64,000 nucleotides of DNA. It comes from Chryseobacterium oncorhynchi (lineage in GTDB: Bacteria > Bacteroidota > Bacteroidia > Flavobacteriales > Weeksellaceae). Shown here one piece after another: positions 1-7,675 of the stretch (position 1 is the first letter of the stretch; every line of letters starts with the position of its first letter). The position numbers were made by a program, and so were the translations under genes. The notes below the pieces were generated by a model. The model was not told the DNA's origin and made no database searches. It worked only from the letters and a program-made list of their open reading frames with translations. Where the stretch lies: assembly GCF_002899895.1 (NCBI RefSeq), contig NZ_PPEI02000001.1, positions 434,001 to 498,000 on the forward strand, given 5' to 3'.

Positions 1-29
1 CGTCTTCTCCTCTCCTTACCTCTATTTAT

Positions 30-476
30 TTATTTCCACCATTGATAATAATTGTGTAATCCATCATATTCAAATCCACAACGAGGGTATAGAGCATTTC
101 CAATATCATTGGTCTTTTCTGTTTCCAGCATCAGTCCGCAAGCACCTGTTTCTTCACACCACAGTTTGCTACGATCAATTAAGGCTACAGAAAGTCCTTT
201 TCCTCTATAGTCAGGATGTACAAATAAGTCACTCAACAGCCACTGTTTTTGCAGCTTAGTATAATGGTACAATTTATAAAGTTGCACAAATCCTACAGCT
301 TTACCCTCAACCCAAGCAAGAAAAATATCAGACTCACTGTTTAAAAACCTTTCTTTAAGAAAAGCCTTTCCTCTTTCCAAATCTGACTCCTGTCTATAAA
401 ATATACGGTAGAGATTAAATAATTCTGCCGTTACATTAAGATCCTCAAGGCTTGCTTTTTTAATTGTGTAATTCAT
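30..476 (-). CDS. GNAT family N-acetyltransferase
   Basis: Predicted cytoplasmic acyl-CoA-dependent N-acetyltransferase of 148 residues, the usual length for a single GNAT domain. The acetyl-CoA binding motif is visible as HPDYRGKGLS, preceded by the beta-strand WLLSDLFV. The substrate cannot be told. I start it at the ATG at 476 (MNYTIKKAS): an in-frame upstream extension to 581 is hydrophobic, and a TAnnTTTG box (TACTTTTG, minus strand, 503-510) lies between the two, so the upstream Met would precede the promoter. The gene stands alone, divergent from the oxygenase at 676. Confidence 0.85.
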   Translation of the reverse strand: MNYTIKKASLEDLNVTAELFNLYRIFYRQESDLERGKAFLKERFLNSESDIFLAWVEGKAVGFVQLYKLYHYTKLQKQWLLSDLFVHPDYRGKGLSVALIDRSKLWCEETGACGLMLETEKTNDIGNALYPRCGFEYDGLHNYYQWWK

Positions 477-502
477 CGTTATATTTATTTTGTTTAACAG
501 TG

Positions 503-510
503 CAAAAGTA
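503..510 (-). promoter_or_regulatory. -7 box TACTTTTG for the acetyltransferase
   Basis: Matches the Bacteroidota consensus TAnnTTTG. It lies 27 nt upstream of the ATG at 476 and fixes that start. Confidence 0.55.
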
Positions 511-675
511 TCTTTAAATAGGACCAGCATTATCATCCAGATTAAAGTTATATAAATAGTCCAGAAGATAATACACTGCATGTAATGGGGAGATCATAAA
601 TAGATAAAAGACCACACGTTTTGGATTTTATACCTCTTTATAAGTTGGGAACTTTGTCATCTAAAAATAAAATCA

Positions 676-1389
676 ATGACAGATATAATCCAGAAAATTG
701 AAAACATAGACTGGCAGCACATCACAGAGACAATGCATCAACATGGGCATGCCATGATTCCTCAATTACTATCAGACAACCAATGCAATGAATTAATTTC
801 CAATTACAGCAAAGCAAACTTCTATCGAAAGACCGTGGTGATGGCACGGCATCGCTTCGGCCTGGGTGAATATAAATACTTTAATTACCCTCTACCAGAG
901 CTAATTCAAACAATACGAACCCAAATCTATCCCCATCTGGCTCCTATTGCCAACTCATGGTTCAAAGCTTTAAATATTGACACTCATTTTCCTTTGGAAC
1001 ACGGGAAATTTCTACAGGAATGTCATTCTCATGACCAGCAAAAGGCAACTGTTTTAATTTTAAAATATGAAGATGGTGGTTTCAATACTTTACATCAGGA
1101 TCTATATGGAAATCATTATTTTCCTATTCAAATTGTATTAATGCTCAGTGAGCCGGATGAAGATTTTACAGGTGGAGAATTTGTACTTACCCAGCAGGTT
1201 CCCAGAGCGCAATCTAAAGCGATAGTTTTACAACCCAAAAAAGGAGACGTTCTCATTTTCACAACCAATTTTAAACCTGAAAAAGGAACCAAAGGATATT
1301 ATAGAGTGAATATGAAACACGGCGTAAGTGAAGTAAAAACAGGAAAACGCTATGCATTGGGAATTATTTTCCATGACGCAATTAACTGA
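676..1389 (+). CDS. 2OG-Fe(II) oxygenase (prolyl-hydroxylase-like)
   Basis: Predicted iron- and 2-oxoglutarate-dependent dioxygenase of 237 residues. The facial triad is visible as H140-x-D142 (LHQDLYGN) and H215 (NMKHGVSEV), with R225 (GKRYALGI) placed to bind the 2OG carboxylate. It resembles the small 2OG-oxygenase group that in Bacteroidota is often found with Ada-type alkylation-response genes; that context is my recollection of the family, not proof. The next gene, 49 nt downstream, carries an Ada-like zinc domain, so an alkylation-damage role is plausible. Amino acid hydroxylation is the alternative. Confidence 0.8.
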   Translation: MTDIIQKIENIDWQHITETMHQHGHAMIPQLLSDNQCNELISNYSKANFYRKTVVMARHRFGLGEYKYFNYPLPELIQTIRTQIYPHLAPIANSWFKALNIDTHFPLEHGKFLQECHSHDQQKATVLILKYEDGGFNTLHQDLYGNHYFPIQIVLMLSEPDEDFTGGEFVLTQQVPRAQSKAIVLQPKKGDVLIFTTNFKPEKGTKGYYRVNMKHGVSEVKTGKRYALGIIFHDAIN

Positions 1390-1438
1390 TCTATAGAGTA
1401 AAAGAATTTAACATACTTAATTTTTAAATCTTAAAAAT

Positions 1439-1723
1439 ATGATGCAACATGCTCAATTGTCAGACACTGAACTAAGAAGTAAAATTCGAAAGCAGGAAAT
1501 TTGTTTCGGAGGAAATAAAAGGCTGAAAATTTATGGCTTACTCAGTTGCCTCTCAGGTAAAAGAATGAAACGGGAAAACAGGGTTTTATTCATTAGCGAA
1601 AAAGAAGCTCTACAAAACGATTATCGTCCTTGTGGGCATTGTATGAGAGAACAATACAAAAGCTGGAAAGATTATCAAAAAGGCAGTTCAATATCAGAAT
1701 TTGTGTATATTACTGACGTTTAA
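1439..1723 (+). CDS. Stand-alone Ada-type metal-binding domain protein
   Basis: A 94-residue protein made almost only of the Ada N-terminal zinc-binding fold: GGNKRLKIYGLLSC, then NRVLFISEKEAL and the hallmark RPCGHC. Cysteines are C22, C37, C65 and C68. In E. coli Ada the methyl-accepting Cys38 sits in C-x3-C; the aligned position here is Gly33, so three of the four canonical ligands remain, with C22 as a possible substitute. There is no HTH or Cys methyltransferase domain. It is therefore probably not a methylphosphotriester acceptor like Ada, but a zinc protein derived from it. It lies between the oxygenase and a methyltransferase on the same strand. Confidence 0.8.
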   Translation: MMQHAQLSDTELRSKIRKQEICFGGNKRLKIYGLLSCLSGKRMKRENRVLFISEKEALQNDYRPCGHCMREQYKSWKDYQKGSSISEFVYITDV

Positions 1724-1734
1724 AAACTAATACA

Positions 1735-2538
1735 ATGATCACAGAAAATAATTATCTGGAAATTAACCGAAATTCCTGGAATAACAGAACAGAAAGCCAT
1801 TTAAAGTCAGAATTTTATGACCTTAAAGGTTTCTTGAATGGAAATAGCTCATTAAACGACATCGAATTGAATCTTTTAGGTGACCTCCAAGGGAAATCTG
1901 TTTTACATTTACAATGCCATTTCGGTCAAGATACCATTTCGATAAGCAGGCTTGGAGCAGAGGTTACAGGCGTTGATTTATCAGATAAAGCTATTGAAAG
2001 TGCCAAACAACTTGCTCATGAAACCCAGTCCAATGCCAACTTTATCTGTTGTGATATTTATGATCTACCCAATCATTTAGATAAACAATTTGACATTGTT
2101 TATACCAGCTATGGAACTATTGGATGGCTACCGGATCTTGATAAATGGGCAAAAGTCATTTCACAATTCTTAAAGCCGGGTGGACAGTTTATATTTGTTG
2201 AGTTTCATCCTGTTGTATGGATGTTTGATGACAACTTTGAAACAATAGGCTACAGATACTTTAACTCGGGAGCTATTATTGAAACAGAAAGTGGAACGTA
2301 TGCTGACAGAAATGCAGAGATTACCCAATCGTATGTTATGTGGAATCATGGTTTAAGTGAAGTAATAAATAGCCTGATTAAAAACGGGCTTGAAATCAAC
2401 AGCTTAGATGAGTTTGACTATTCTCCTTATAATTGTTTCAATAAAACCATTGAATTCGAGTCTAAAAAATATAGTATAGAACATTTGGATAATAAAATCC
2501 CTATGATTTATTCAGTAACAGCGAAAAAGAAAAAATAA
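1735..2538 (+). CDS. Class I SAM-dependent methyltransferase
   Basis: 267-residue cytoplasmic methyltransferase with a Rossmann fold. Motif I reads LHLQCHFGQDTI, followed by the acidic strand end GVDLS and a motif IV-like segment FDIVYTSYGTIGW; the post-motif KPGGQFIFVEF is also clear. No extra domain suggests the substrate. It starts 11 nt after the Ada-like gene and shares its strand, so the oxygenase, Ada-like and methyltransferase genes are likely one transcript, ending at the hairpin at 2569-2638. Confidence 0.85.
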   Translation: MITENNYLEINRNSWNNRTESHLKSEFYDLKGFLNGNSSLNDIELNLLGDLQGKSVLHLQCHFGQDTISISRLGAEVTGVDLSDKAIESAKQLAHETQSNANFICCDIYDLPNHLDKQFDIVYTSYGTIGWLPDLDKWAKVISQFLKPGGQFIFVEFHPVVWMFDDNFETIGYRYFNSGAIIETESGTYADRNAEITQSYVMWNHGLSEVINSLIKNGLEINSLDEFDYSPYNCFNKTIEFESKKYSIEHLDNKIPMIYSVTAKKKK

Positions 2539-2568
2539 ATTCCAGTCAATTTTAAGCAATTAAAACTT

Positions 2569-2648
2569 AGCCTTCCGTAGATTTTCAAAATTCCACAGTT
2601 GAAAATACTTGTGTTATTCGCAAAATCTACTGGAGGCTTCATTTTTTT
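2569..2648 (+). terminator. Long nested inverted repeat, probable terminator
   Basis: Outer arms AGCCTTCCGTAGATTTT (2569-2585) and AAAATCTACTGGAGGCT (2622-2638) pair over 17 positions with two mismatches. Inside is a second perfect 8-bp stem, ATTTTCAA (2581-2588) with TTGAAAAT (2599-2606), which competes with the outer one. A run of seven T follows. It would end the 676-2538 cluster, but its length is unusual for a plain terminator. Confidence 0.5.
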
Positions 2649-2820
2649 ATATAGAAACGATACAAGATCGATATTATACACTTGTAATGTACTGGAGTAT
2701 TTCATGAGTTATGGTTTTCAGTAATTTGGATATGAAAAAATAATTTACTTTTATCACGATGATAAAAAATCACATCAAATAGAATTAATTATTATATTTA
2801 CACCCAAAACAAACACACAA

Positions 2821-4131
2821 ATGCTTATGAAGAAAAATTTAGTCTATGGGCTATTATTGCTCTCCACATTATCTGTTTCCCTTAATTCCTGCAGAACAGA
2901 CGAAATGCTTACTAGCACAGAACAAACCCAGAAGGAAAAAATAGCCTTTTTCGAGCGCTTTGAAAATGAAAAAAGCCTTTCTAAAAATGCAGGTTCCAAT
3001 AATTATGCAATCCCCTTTGGAAACTCCATGATCGCCTACTTTGAGAAGTATCCCGAAAAGAAAACAGAACTTGAAAACAAGTATGGAACTGTTGACTTAA
3101 GGGTTTCCTCACAGGATATTGGAGGAGATGAGGGGGATAACAGAAAGCTTCTATTTTTTCCTATGCTCAAGGATGGAAAAGTAACGGCTGTAATAGCCGG
3201 AGTGGTAAATGCAGAAAGGGATTATCTCTACTTTGACGTTCATCAAAACACTCATTCTGATGCTGTTTACCTAATTAATAAATTTCAAAACTACTACGAT
3301 ACCAAGACAGTATCCCAAAATAGCAATGATCCCATTGATGTGGGGGAAGTTATCATTATTGTAACAAGACCAATAAAACTAACGATGTATGACGTATGGA
3401 GCGGAGGTGGAGGTATTGGTAGCGGAGGACATGACATGGGAGGTGGAAACGGGGATTTTGGAGGAAATGGTGGCAGTGGTGGCAATCCATACACCCCACA
3501 GAATCAGAATCCTTGTGAGAAAATGAAAGGACAAAACCAAAATACGGAATTTAAAGCAAAGGTTGCAGAAATTGATAAGAAAGAAATATTTGATAAGGAT
3601 AAGGAAACTGGTTTTTCTGCAGCTTATGGGCAACCAAAAACAAATTATGAACCTTTGTCAAATAATAATGACAATTTAAAATTTCCATATGGAAATAAGT
3701 ACTATGGATATATGCACGCTCATTTGGATAGTAAAGATGGGCTAGTTAAAATATTTTCACCTGCCGATATTTTTACATTCCTAACTTCCTGTGTAAGAAA
3801 TGCTGAATCTAAGGGATCAATGTCAGATGCTTATGGCATAGTTATTACATCACAAGGTAATTATATATTGAAATATTCTGGTGATGGAAGTTTTGGTATT
3901 GGACCAGGATCACTTGCTAGCTGGCAATCCTCTTATGAAAAGATATTTTCAAGTCTTACAGAGAGTCAACTTTTAGACCCTAATATAATTGAAAAAGAAT
4001 TTACAAAGTTTATGGATGAAAAAGTGAAAATTGATGGGTTAGAGGTATATAAAAGTGATAAAACAACAGGTGATACCACTAAATTAAAATACGATAAGGC
4101 TACAAATAAAGTAGTTCCAACCCCTTGTTAA
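2821..4131 (+). CDS. Lipoprotein, Gly-rich linker and JAMM-like C-terminal domain
   Basis: 436-residue predicted lipoprotein: signal peptide with lipobox LNSC and lipidated C24 (Met at 2827 is an alternative start). Residues about 30-190 form a conserved-looking domain, about 194-222 is a glycine-rich linker (SGGGGIGSGG...), and about 230-436 is a separate domain. That last part contains H299-x-H301, then S313-x-x-D316 (MHAHL...FSPAD), which resembles the zinc motif of JAMM/MPN peptidases (HxH...SxxD) but with a longer gap. The architecture (anchor, flexible linker, C-terminal module) recalls exported effectors. The next gene overlaps or abuts the stop codon. No family name can be assigned with confidence. 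Confidence 0.7.
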   Translation: MLMKKNLVYGLLLLSTLSVSLNSCRTDEMLTSTEQTQKEKIAFFERFENEKSLSKNAGSNNYAIPFGNSMIAYFEKYPEKKTELENKYGTVDLRVSSQDIGGDEGDNRKLLFFPMLKDGKVTAVIAGVVNAERDYLYFDVHQNTHSDAVYLINKFQNYYDTKTVSQNSNDPIDVGEVIIIVTRPIKLTMYDVWSGGGGIGSGGHDMGGGNGDFGGNGGSGGNPYTPQNQNPCEKMKGQNQNTEFKAKVAEIDKKEIFDKDKETGFSAAYGQPKTNYEPLSNNNDNLKFPYGNKYYGYMHAHLDSKDGLVKIFSPADIFTFLTSCVRNAESKGSMSDAYGIVITSQGNYILKYSGDGSFGIGPGSLASWQSSYEKIFSSLTESQLLDPNIIEKEFTKFMDEKVKIDGLEVYKSDKTTGDTTKLKYDKATNKVVPTPC

Positions 4132-4151
4132 TGACTAAATATTTAAAAATC

Positions 4152-4706
4152 ATGAAGAATAAATTTTTAATTATACTTTTTTTTGTTGCTACTTTTTGTA
4201 ATGCACAACAAATTTACTCACTCCGACCAGCAGAAAGCTCTTTACCGGAAGGATCATATCAAAAGGACACCAATAATGAGTTGCCAGAATATGAAGGGAC
4301 TTGGAAAGGGACTTGGGATAACAAAACTGTTTTCGTAACATTCAAGAAATTGACAAATCAATATGATACAGATTTAAAGTATTATAAAGATTACCTAATT
4401 GGAAAATTCAAAGTTATTGATGGTAACGGAAGTGTACTTTTTGATAACTCAACTATCACTGATGCCAGTGCAAAAATAATGGGACACAGTTTCAGAAGAT
4501 ACAATGATAGATACTTATTATCTTATATTGATTATGATTTATGTAATACAAATGCAAACATTGCGATAAAGTTTGCAGACTCTTCCAAAACACAACTAAT
4601 TTGGAAACTTACTTATGGAAGTAATATGATAACGATCGAATGTCCATATTATAATACTCAAACTCCTGAAGCTTTGCCTAAAGATATAGTTCTAACAAAA
4701 CAATAA
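4152..4706 (+). CDS. DUF6705 family secreted protein
   Basis: 184-residue protein with signal peptide MKNKFLIILFFVATFCNAQ. The rest (KDTNNELPEYEGTWKGTW, then DYLIGKFKV, and the ending LPKDIVLTK) matches what I know of DUF6705, a family of unknown function common in flavobacteria. An ATG at 4131 overlaps the upstream stop codon (TAATG) and would add seven residues; either start implies translational coupling to the lipoprotein at 2821. Because it follows that possible effector directly and is exported to the same compartment, an immunity or partner role can be imagined but is not shown. Confidence 0.75.
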   Translation: MKNKFLIILFFVATFCNAQQIYSLRPAESSLPEGSYQKDTNNELPEYEGTWKGTWDNKTVFVTFKKLTNQYDTDLKYYKDYLIGKFKVIDGNGSVLFDNSTITDASAKIMGHSFRRYNDRYLLSYIDYDLCNTNANIAIKFADSSKTQLIWKLTYGSNMITIECPYYNTQTPEALPKDIVLTKQ

Positions 4707-4720
4707 AGCTTCTGTTTAAT

Positions 4721-4752
4721 AAAAAAACACACTCAATTGAGTGTGTTTTTTT
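4721..4752. terminator. Perfect palindromic terminator
   Basis: AACACACTCAATTGAGTGTGTT is an 11-bp perfect inverted repeat with A-run before and T-run after, ending the 2821-4706 pair. Confidence 0.85.
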
Positions 4753-4881
4753 TAGAAATTATCACTTAATTTTTCAATCTCTCTTTTTTTACAAATTCTT
4801 CCATTTCTTCAATAAAATTTCCTCTTTCATCGCTTGATAGAGATAATGCACTCAGTGTTTAAGTTTCAAAAATGTGTACAT

Positions 4882-4915
4882 AAAAAAAATCGGTATAACT
4901 TACTGTTATACCGAT
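4882..4915 (-). terminator. Terminator of the tRNA-Met array
   Basis: ATCGGTATAAC (4889-4899) pairs with GTTATACCGAT (4905-4915). On the minus strand the hairpin is followed by a T-run (plus-strand A at 4882-4888). It lies 21 nt beyond the last tRNA gene. Confidence 0.85.
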
Positions 4916-4936
4916 CTTACCAGTTTAAAAACTTAG

Positions 4937-5009
<73 letters not shown>

Positions 5010-5049
5010 GTGTATTTTTTAGAGTGTCTACCGAAGACACTTAACTTAG

Positions 5050-5122
<73 letters not shown>

Positions 5123-5161
5123 GTGTATTTTTAGAGTGCTTACCGAAAGCACTTAACTTAG

Positions 5162-5234
<73 letters not shown>

Positions 5235-5274
5235 GTGTATTTTTTAGAGTGCTTACCGAAGACACTTAACTTAG

Positions 5275-5347
<73 letters not shown>

Positions 5348-5386
5348 GTGTATTTTTAGAGTGCTTACCGAAAGCACTTAACTTAG

Positions 5387-5459
<73 letters not shown>

Positions 5460-5470
5460 ATATTGGATTG

Positions 5471-5478
5471 CAAAGGTA
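5471..5478 (-). promoter_or_regulatory. -7 box TACCTTTG for the tRNA array
   Basis: TAnnTTTG match directly upstream of the first tRNA; no TTG at the usual -33 distance. Confidence 0.5.
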
Positions 5479-5548
5479 CAAATATTTTTTACAAATCCTA
5501 ATTTTTCTTTTAAATAAAGGACTTTTACAGAAACTATTTTATTATTTG

Positions 5549-5556
5549 TATCTTTG
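5549..5556 (+). promoter_or_regulatory. -7 box TATCTTTG just before the YciO/YrdC-like start codon
   Basis: The box ends four bases before the ATG at 5561, so transcription should begin at or next to the start codon and the mRNA would be leaderless. Confidence 0.5.
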
Positions 5557-5560
5557 TTCT

Positions 5561-6172
5561 ATGGCAAAGATATTGAAAATTTACCCAGACAACCCTCAGG
5601 AAAATCTTGTGAATGAGGTTATTAAAACATTGAATAATGGCGGATTAATTATCTACCCTTCAGATACAATTTATGCCTTAGGCTGCAATATTTTTGATAT
5701 AAAAGCCATGGAAAAACTGGCCCAACTTAAAAAATTAAAGCTAGAAAAGTCAAAATTCTCTATAATTTGTAATGACTTGAGCCATCTTTCCGATTTCACA
5801 AGACCTATTGACACCTCTATTTTCAGATTTCTGAAAAGTCATCTTCCGGGTCCGTTTACATTTATTCTTGAGGCTAATAAAAGTTTGCCATTGGCTTATA
5901 AAGGGCACAAAACAATTGGTATTCGTGTTCCTGATCACCCAATTCCACAGCTTATCGTTGAAAAATTAGGTCACCCTATTGCATCAACATCTATTCATGA
6001 CGATGATGAAATCATTGAATACTCTACAGATCCTGAGCTTATTGCTGAGAAATATGACCATCTTGTAGATATTGTGATTGATTCAGGATATGGAGATAAT
6101 GTGGCTTCAACTATTGTAGACCTTACTTCAGGCGAACCGGAAATCATCCGTCAGGGAAAGGGAATTATTTAA
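5561..6172 (+). CDS. YciO/YrdC/Sua5 family L-threonylcarbamoyladenylate synthase-like protein
   Basis: 203-residue single YrdC-like domain. Family features are the N-terminal GGLIIYPSDTIYALGCN (nucleotide and bicarbonate site of the fold), KSKFSIICNDLSHLS, GPFTFILEA, and the end segment SGEPEIIRQGKG. Sua5/YrdC proteins make the threonylcarbamoyl-adenylate used for the t6A37 tRNA modification; YciO-type paralogues are less active, and which type this is cannot be settled by eye. The ATG at 5561 is the first one consistent with the promoter at 5549-5556 and with the family N-terminus (MAKILKIYPDNP). It is divergent from the tRNA array. Confidence 0.88.
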   Translation: MAKILKIYPDNPQENLVNEVIKTLNNGGLIIYPSDTIYALGCNIFDIKAMEKLAQLKKLKLEKSKFSIICNDLSHLSDFTRPIDTSIFRFLKSHLPGPFTFILEANKSLPLAYKGHKTIGIRVPDHPIPQLIVEKLGHPIASTSIHDDDEIIEYSTDPELIAEKYDHLVDIVIDSGYGDNVASTIVDLTSGEPEIIRQGKGII

Positions 6173-6210
6173 TTCAAAGTTTGAAGTTTAAGGTTTAGGA
6201 TTATTGGATT

Positions 6211-6912
6211 ATGAGTCTTAATGGGAAATATTCTATAGGAATTTTACTCACTTTTGTGCTTTTGGCTGCGGTAATGCTGTATGTTTTTCCTGTTATCAGA
6301 ATGGTTACGGGTATACAAAGTATTACGGTAGAGAGTTTTTCTCTGAGCCGACTTGCCATATGGAGTGTTCTGCTTATTGTATTTCTGTATTCATACTTTA
6401 TTGAAAAAGGATCTTTTCTATTAAAAGATGAAAAGAAATATCCCCTTGGATTCTATTTAAAGGCTGTTATCTGCTTATACTTGGTTTGTGCAATAGGAGG
6501 TGCATTTATAAATACATTGCTTCAATTCTTGTTACAAGAAAAAATCAGTAATAAGCTTCTTCAGCTTACCTCAATTTTTAAGAATAATTATTTTTTAATT
6601 ATTTTAACATGCCTTACAGCAGGCGTTGTAGAAGAATTTCTGATGCGTGGATATATACAACCCAGAATTGAGAAATTATACAATAGTCCTCTTTTGGGAG
6701 TTATTGTGTCTGCATTACTGTTTGGCATTCTTCACAGTACCTACGGAACAATAGGTCAGGTTGTAGTACCTTTCTTTATTGGAGCCGTTTTTGCTATGTT
6801 TTATAAAAAATATTCAAATATTAAAATTCTGATCATTTGCCATTTTATGTTTGATCTGGTATCTCTGATGATTATGAACTTTATAGATTTTAAACACTTA
6901 TCTGTATTTTAA
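6211..6912 (+). CDS. CPBP family intramembrane glutamic endopeptidase
   Basis: 233-residue membrane protein with about six to seven hydrophobic segments. The CPBP (CaaX protease / bacteriocin-processing) motifs are present: VEEFLMRG (motif 1, EExxxR), then FGILHSTYG and CHFMFD, which supply the conserved histidines. In bacteria such proteases act in self-immunity or in processing of membrane proteins and peptides; no substrate is obvious. It ends 4 nt before yaaA and probably shares its transcript. A short repeat (AAAGTTTGAAGTTTAAGG) lies in the gap before it. Confidence 0.88.
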   Translation: MSLNGKYSIGILLTFVLLAAVMLYVFPVIRMVTGIQSITVESFSLSRLAIWSVLLIVFLYSYFIEKGSFLLKDEKKYPLGFYLKAVICLYLVCAIGGAFINTLLQFLLQEKISNKLLQLTSIFKNNYFLIILTCLTAGVVEEFLMRGYIQPRIEKLYNSPLLGVIVSALLFGILHSTYGTIGQVVVPFFIGAVFAMFYKKYSNIKILIICHFMFDLVSLMIMNFIDFKHLSVF

Positions 6913-6916
6913 CATT

Positions 6917-7675
6917 ATGAAAATTATATCATCTCCTGCAAAATTAATGAACGTAGAAAATTCAACGGATCTGTTGAAATCCACTACTCCGAAATTCATT
7001 GAAGATGCAGCATTTATACATTCTTATTTAAAAGAAAAGTCTCCAAAATATCTTTCCGAATTAATGGAAATTTCGCCTAAACTGGCTGATGAAAACTGGG
7101 AAAGAAATCAAAGATGGAAATCTAAGCCTACCGCAAAGGAATCTGCACCGGCTATGTTTGCCTTTACTGGTGAAGTGTACAGAGGATTAGACGCAAAGAC
7201 ACTTGACAAAAATGCTATTGACTATTTACAGAAGAACTACAGAATGCTTTCCGGATTGTACGGATTGCTAAAACCATCTGATAAAGTAATGCTGTACCGA
7301 CTAGAAATGGGTCGCCATTTTGAATTTGAGCAATATAAAAACCTATATGAATTCTGGAGAGAAAAGATTACAGAACAGCTTAATTCTGAAATGAAAAAGG
7401 GAGAGGTTCTTCTTCACCTGGCAAGCAATGAGTATGGGAAAGTAATTGACAGAAAAAAATTAAACCATAAAGTAATCGACTTCGATTTTTATGAATTAAA
7501 AGACGGCAAGTTGAAAACGATTGTCGTTTATACGAAACATGCAAGAGGACTTGTTGTAAGATTCTGTGCTGAAACGAATGCAAAAACATTGGATGATGTA
7601 AAAGCTTTCAATTATGAAAGATATAGAATTGATGAAGAGAGGTCTACTGATACAAAACTGGTTTTCACAAGATAA
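6917..7675 (+). CDS. yaaA: Peroxide stress protein YaaA (UPF0246)
   Basis: 252 residues, the typical full length. It begins MKIISSPAK, contains AMFAFTGEVYRGLDA, the family signature LSGLYGLLKPSDKVMLYRLEMG, and ends with the conserved RYRIDEERSTDTKLVF. E. coli YaaA limits free intracellular iron and DNA damage under hydrogen peroxide stress. The stop codon is followed directly by the prmC ATG (no gap), so the two are co-translated from one message. Confidence 0.93.
   Translation: MKIISSPAKLMNVENSTDLLKSTTPKFIEDAAFIHSYLKEKSPKYLSELMEISPKLADENWERNQRWKSKPTAKESAPAMFAFTGEVYRGLDAKTLDKNAIDYLQKNYRMLSGLYGLLKPSDKVMLYRLEMGRHFEFEQYKNLYEFWREKITEQLNSEMKKGEVLLHLASNEYGKVIDRKKLNHKVIDFDFYELKDGKLKTIVVYTKHARGLVVRFCAETNAKTLDDVKAFNYERYRIDEERSTDTKLVFTR

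Noticed and set aside
2508-2705. 65-codon minus-strand frame
   Set aside because: It runs through the long inverted repeat and overlaps the methyltransferase stop; composition is not protein-like.
3294-3633. Proline-rich open frames on the minus strand
   Set aside because: They are the antisense of the glycine-rich linker of the lipoprotein gene and have no start signal or promoter of their own.
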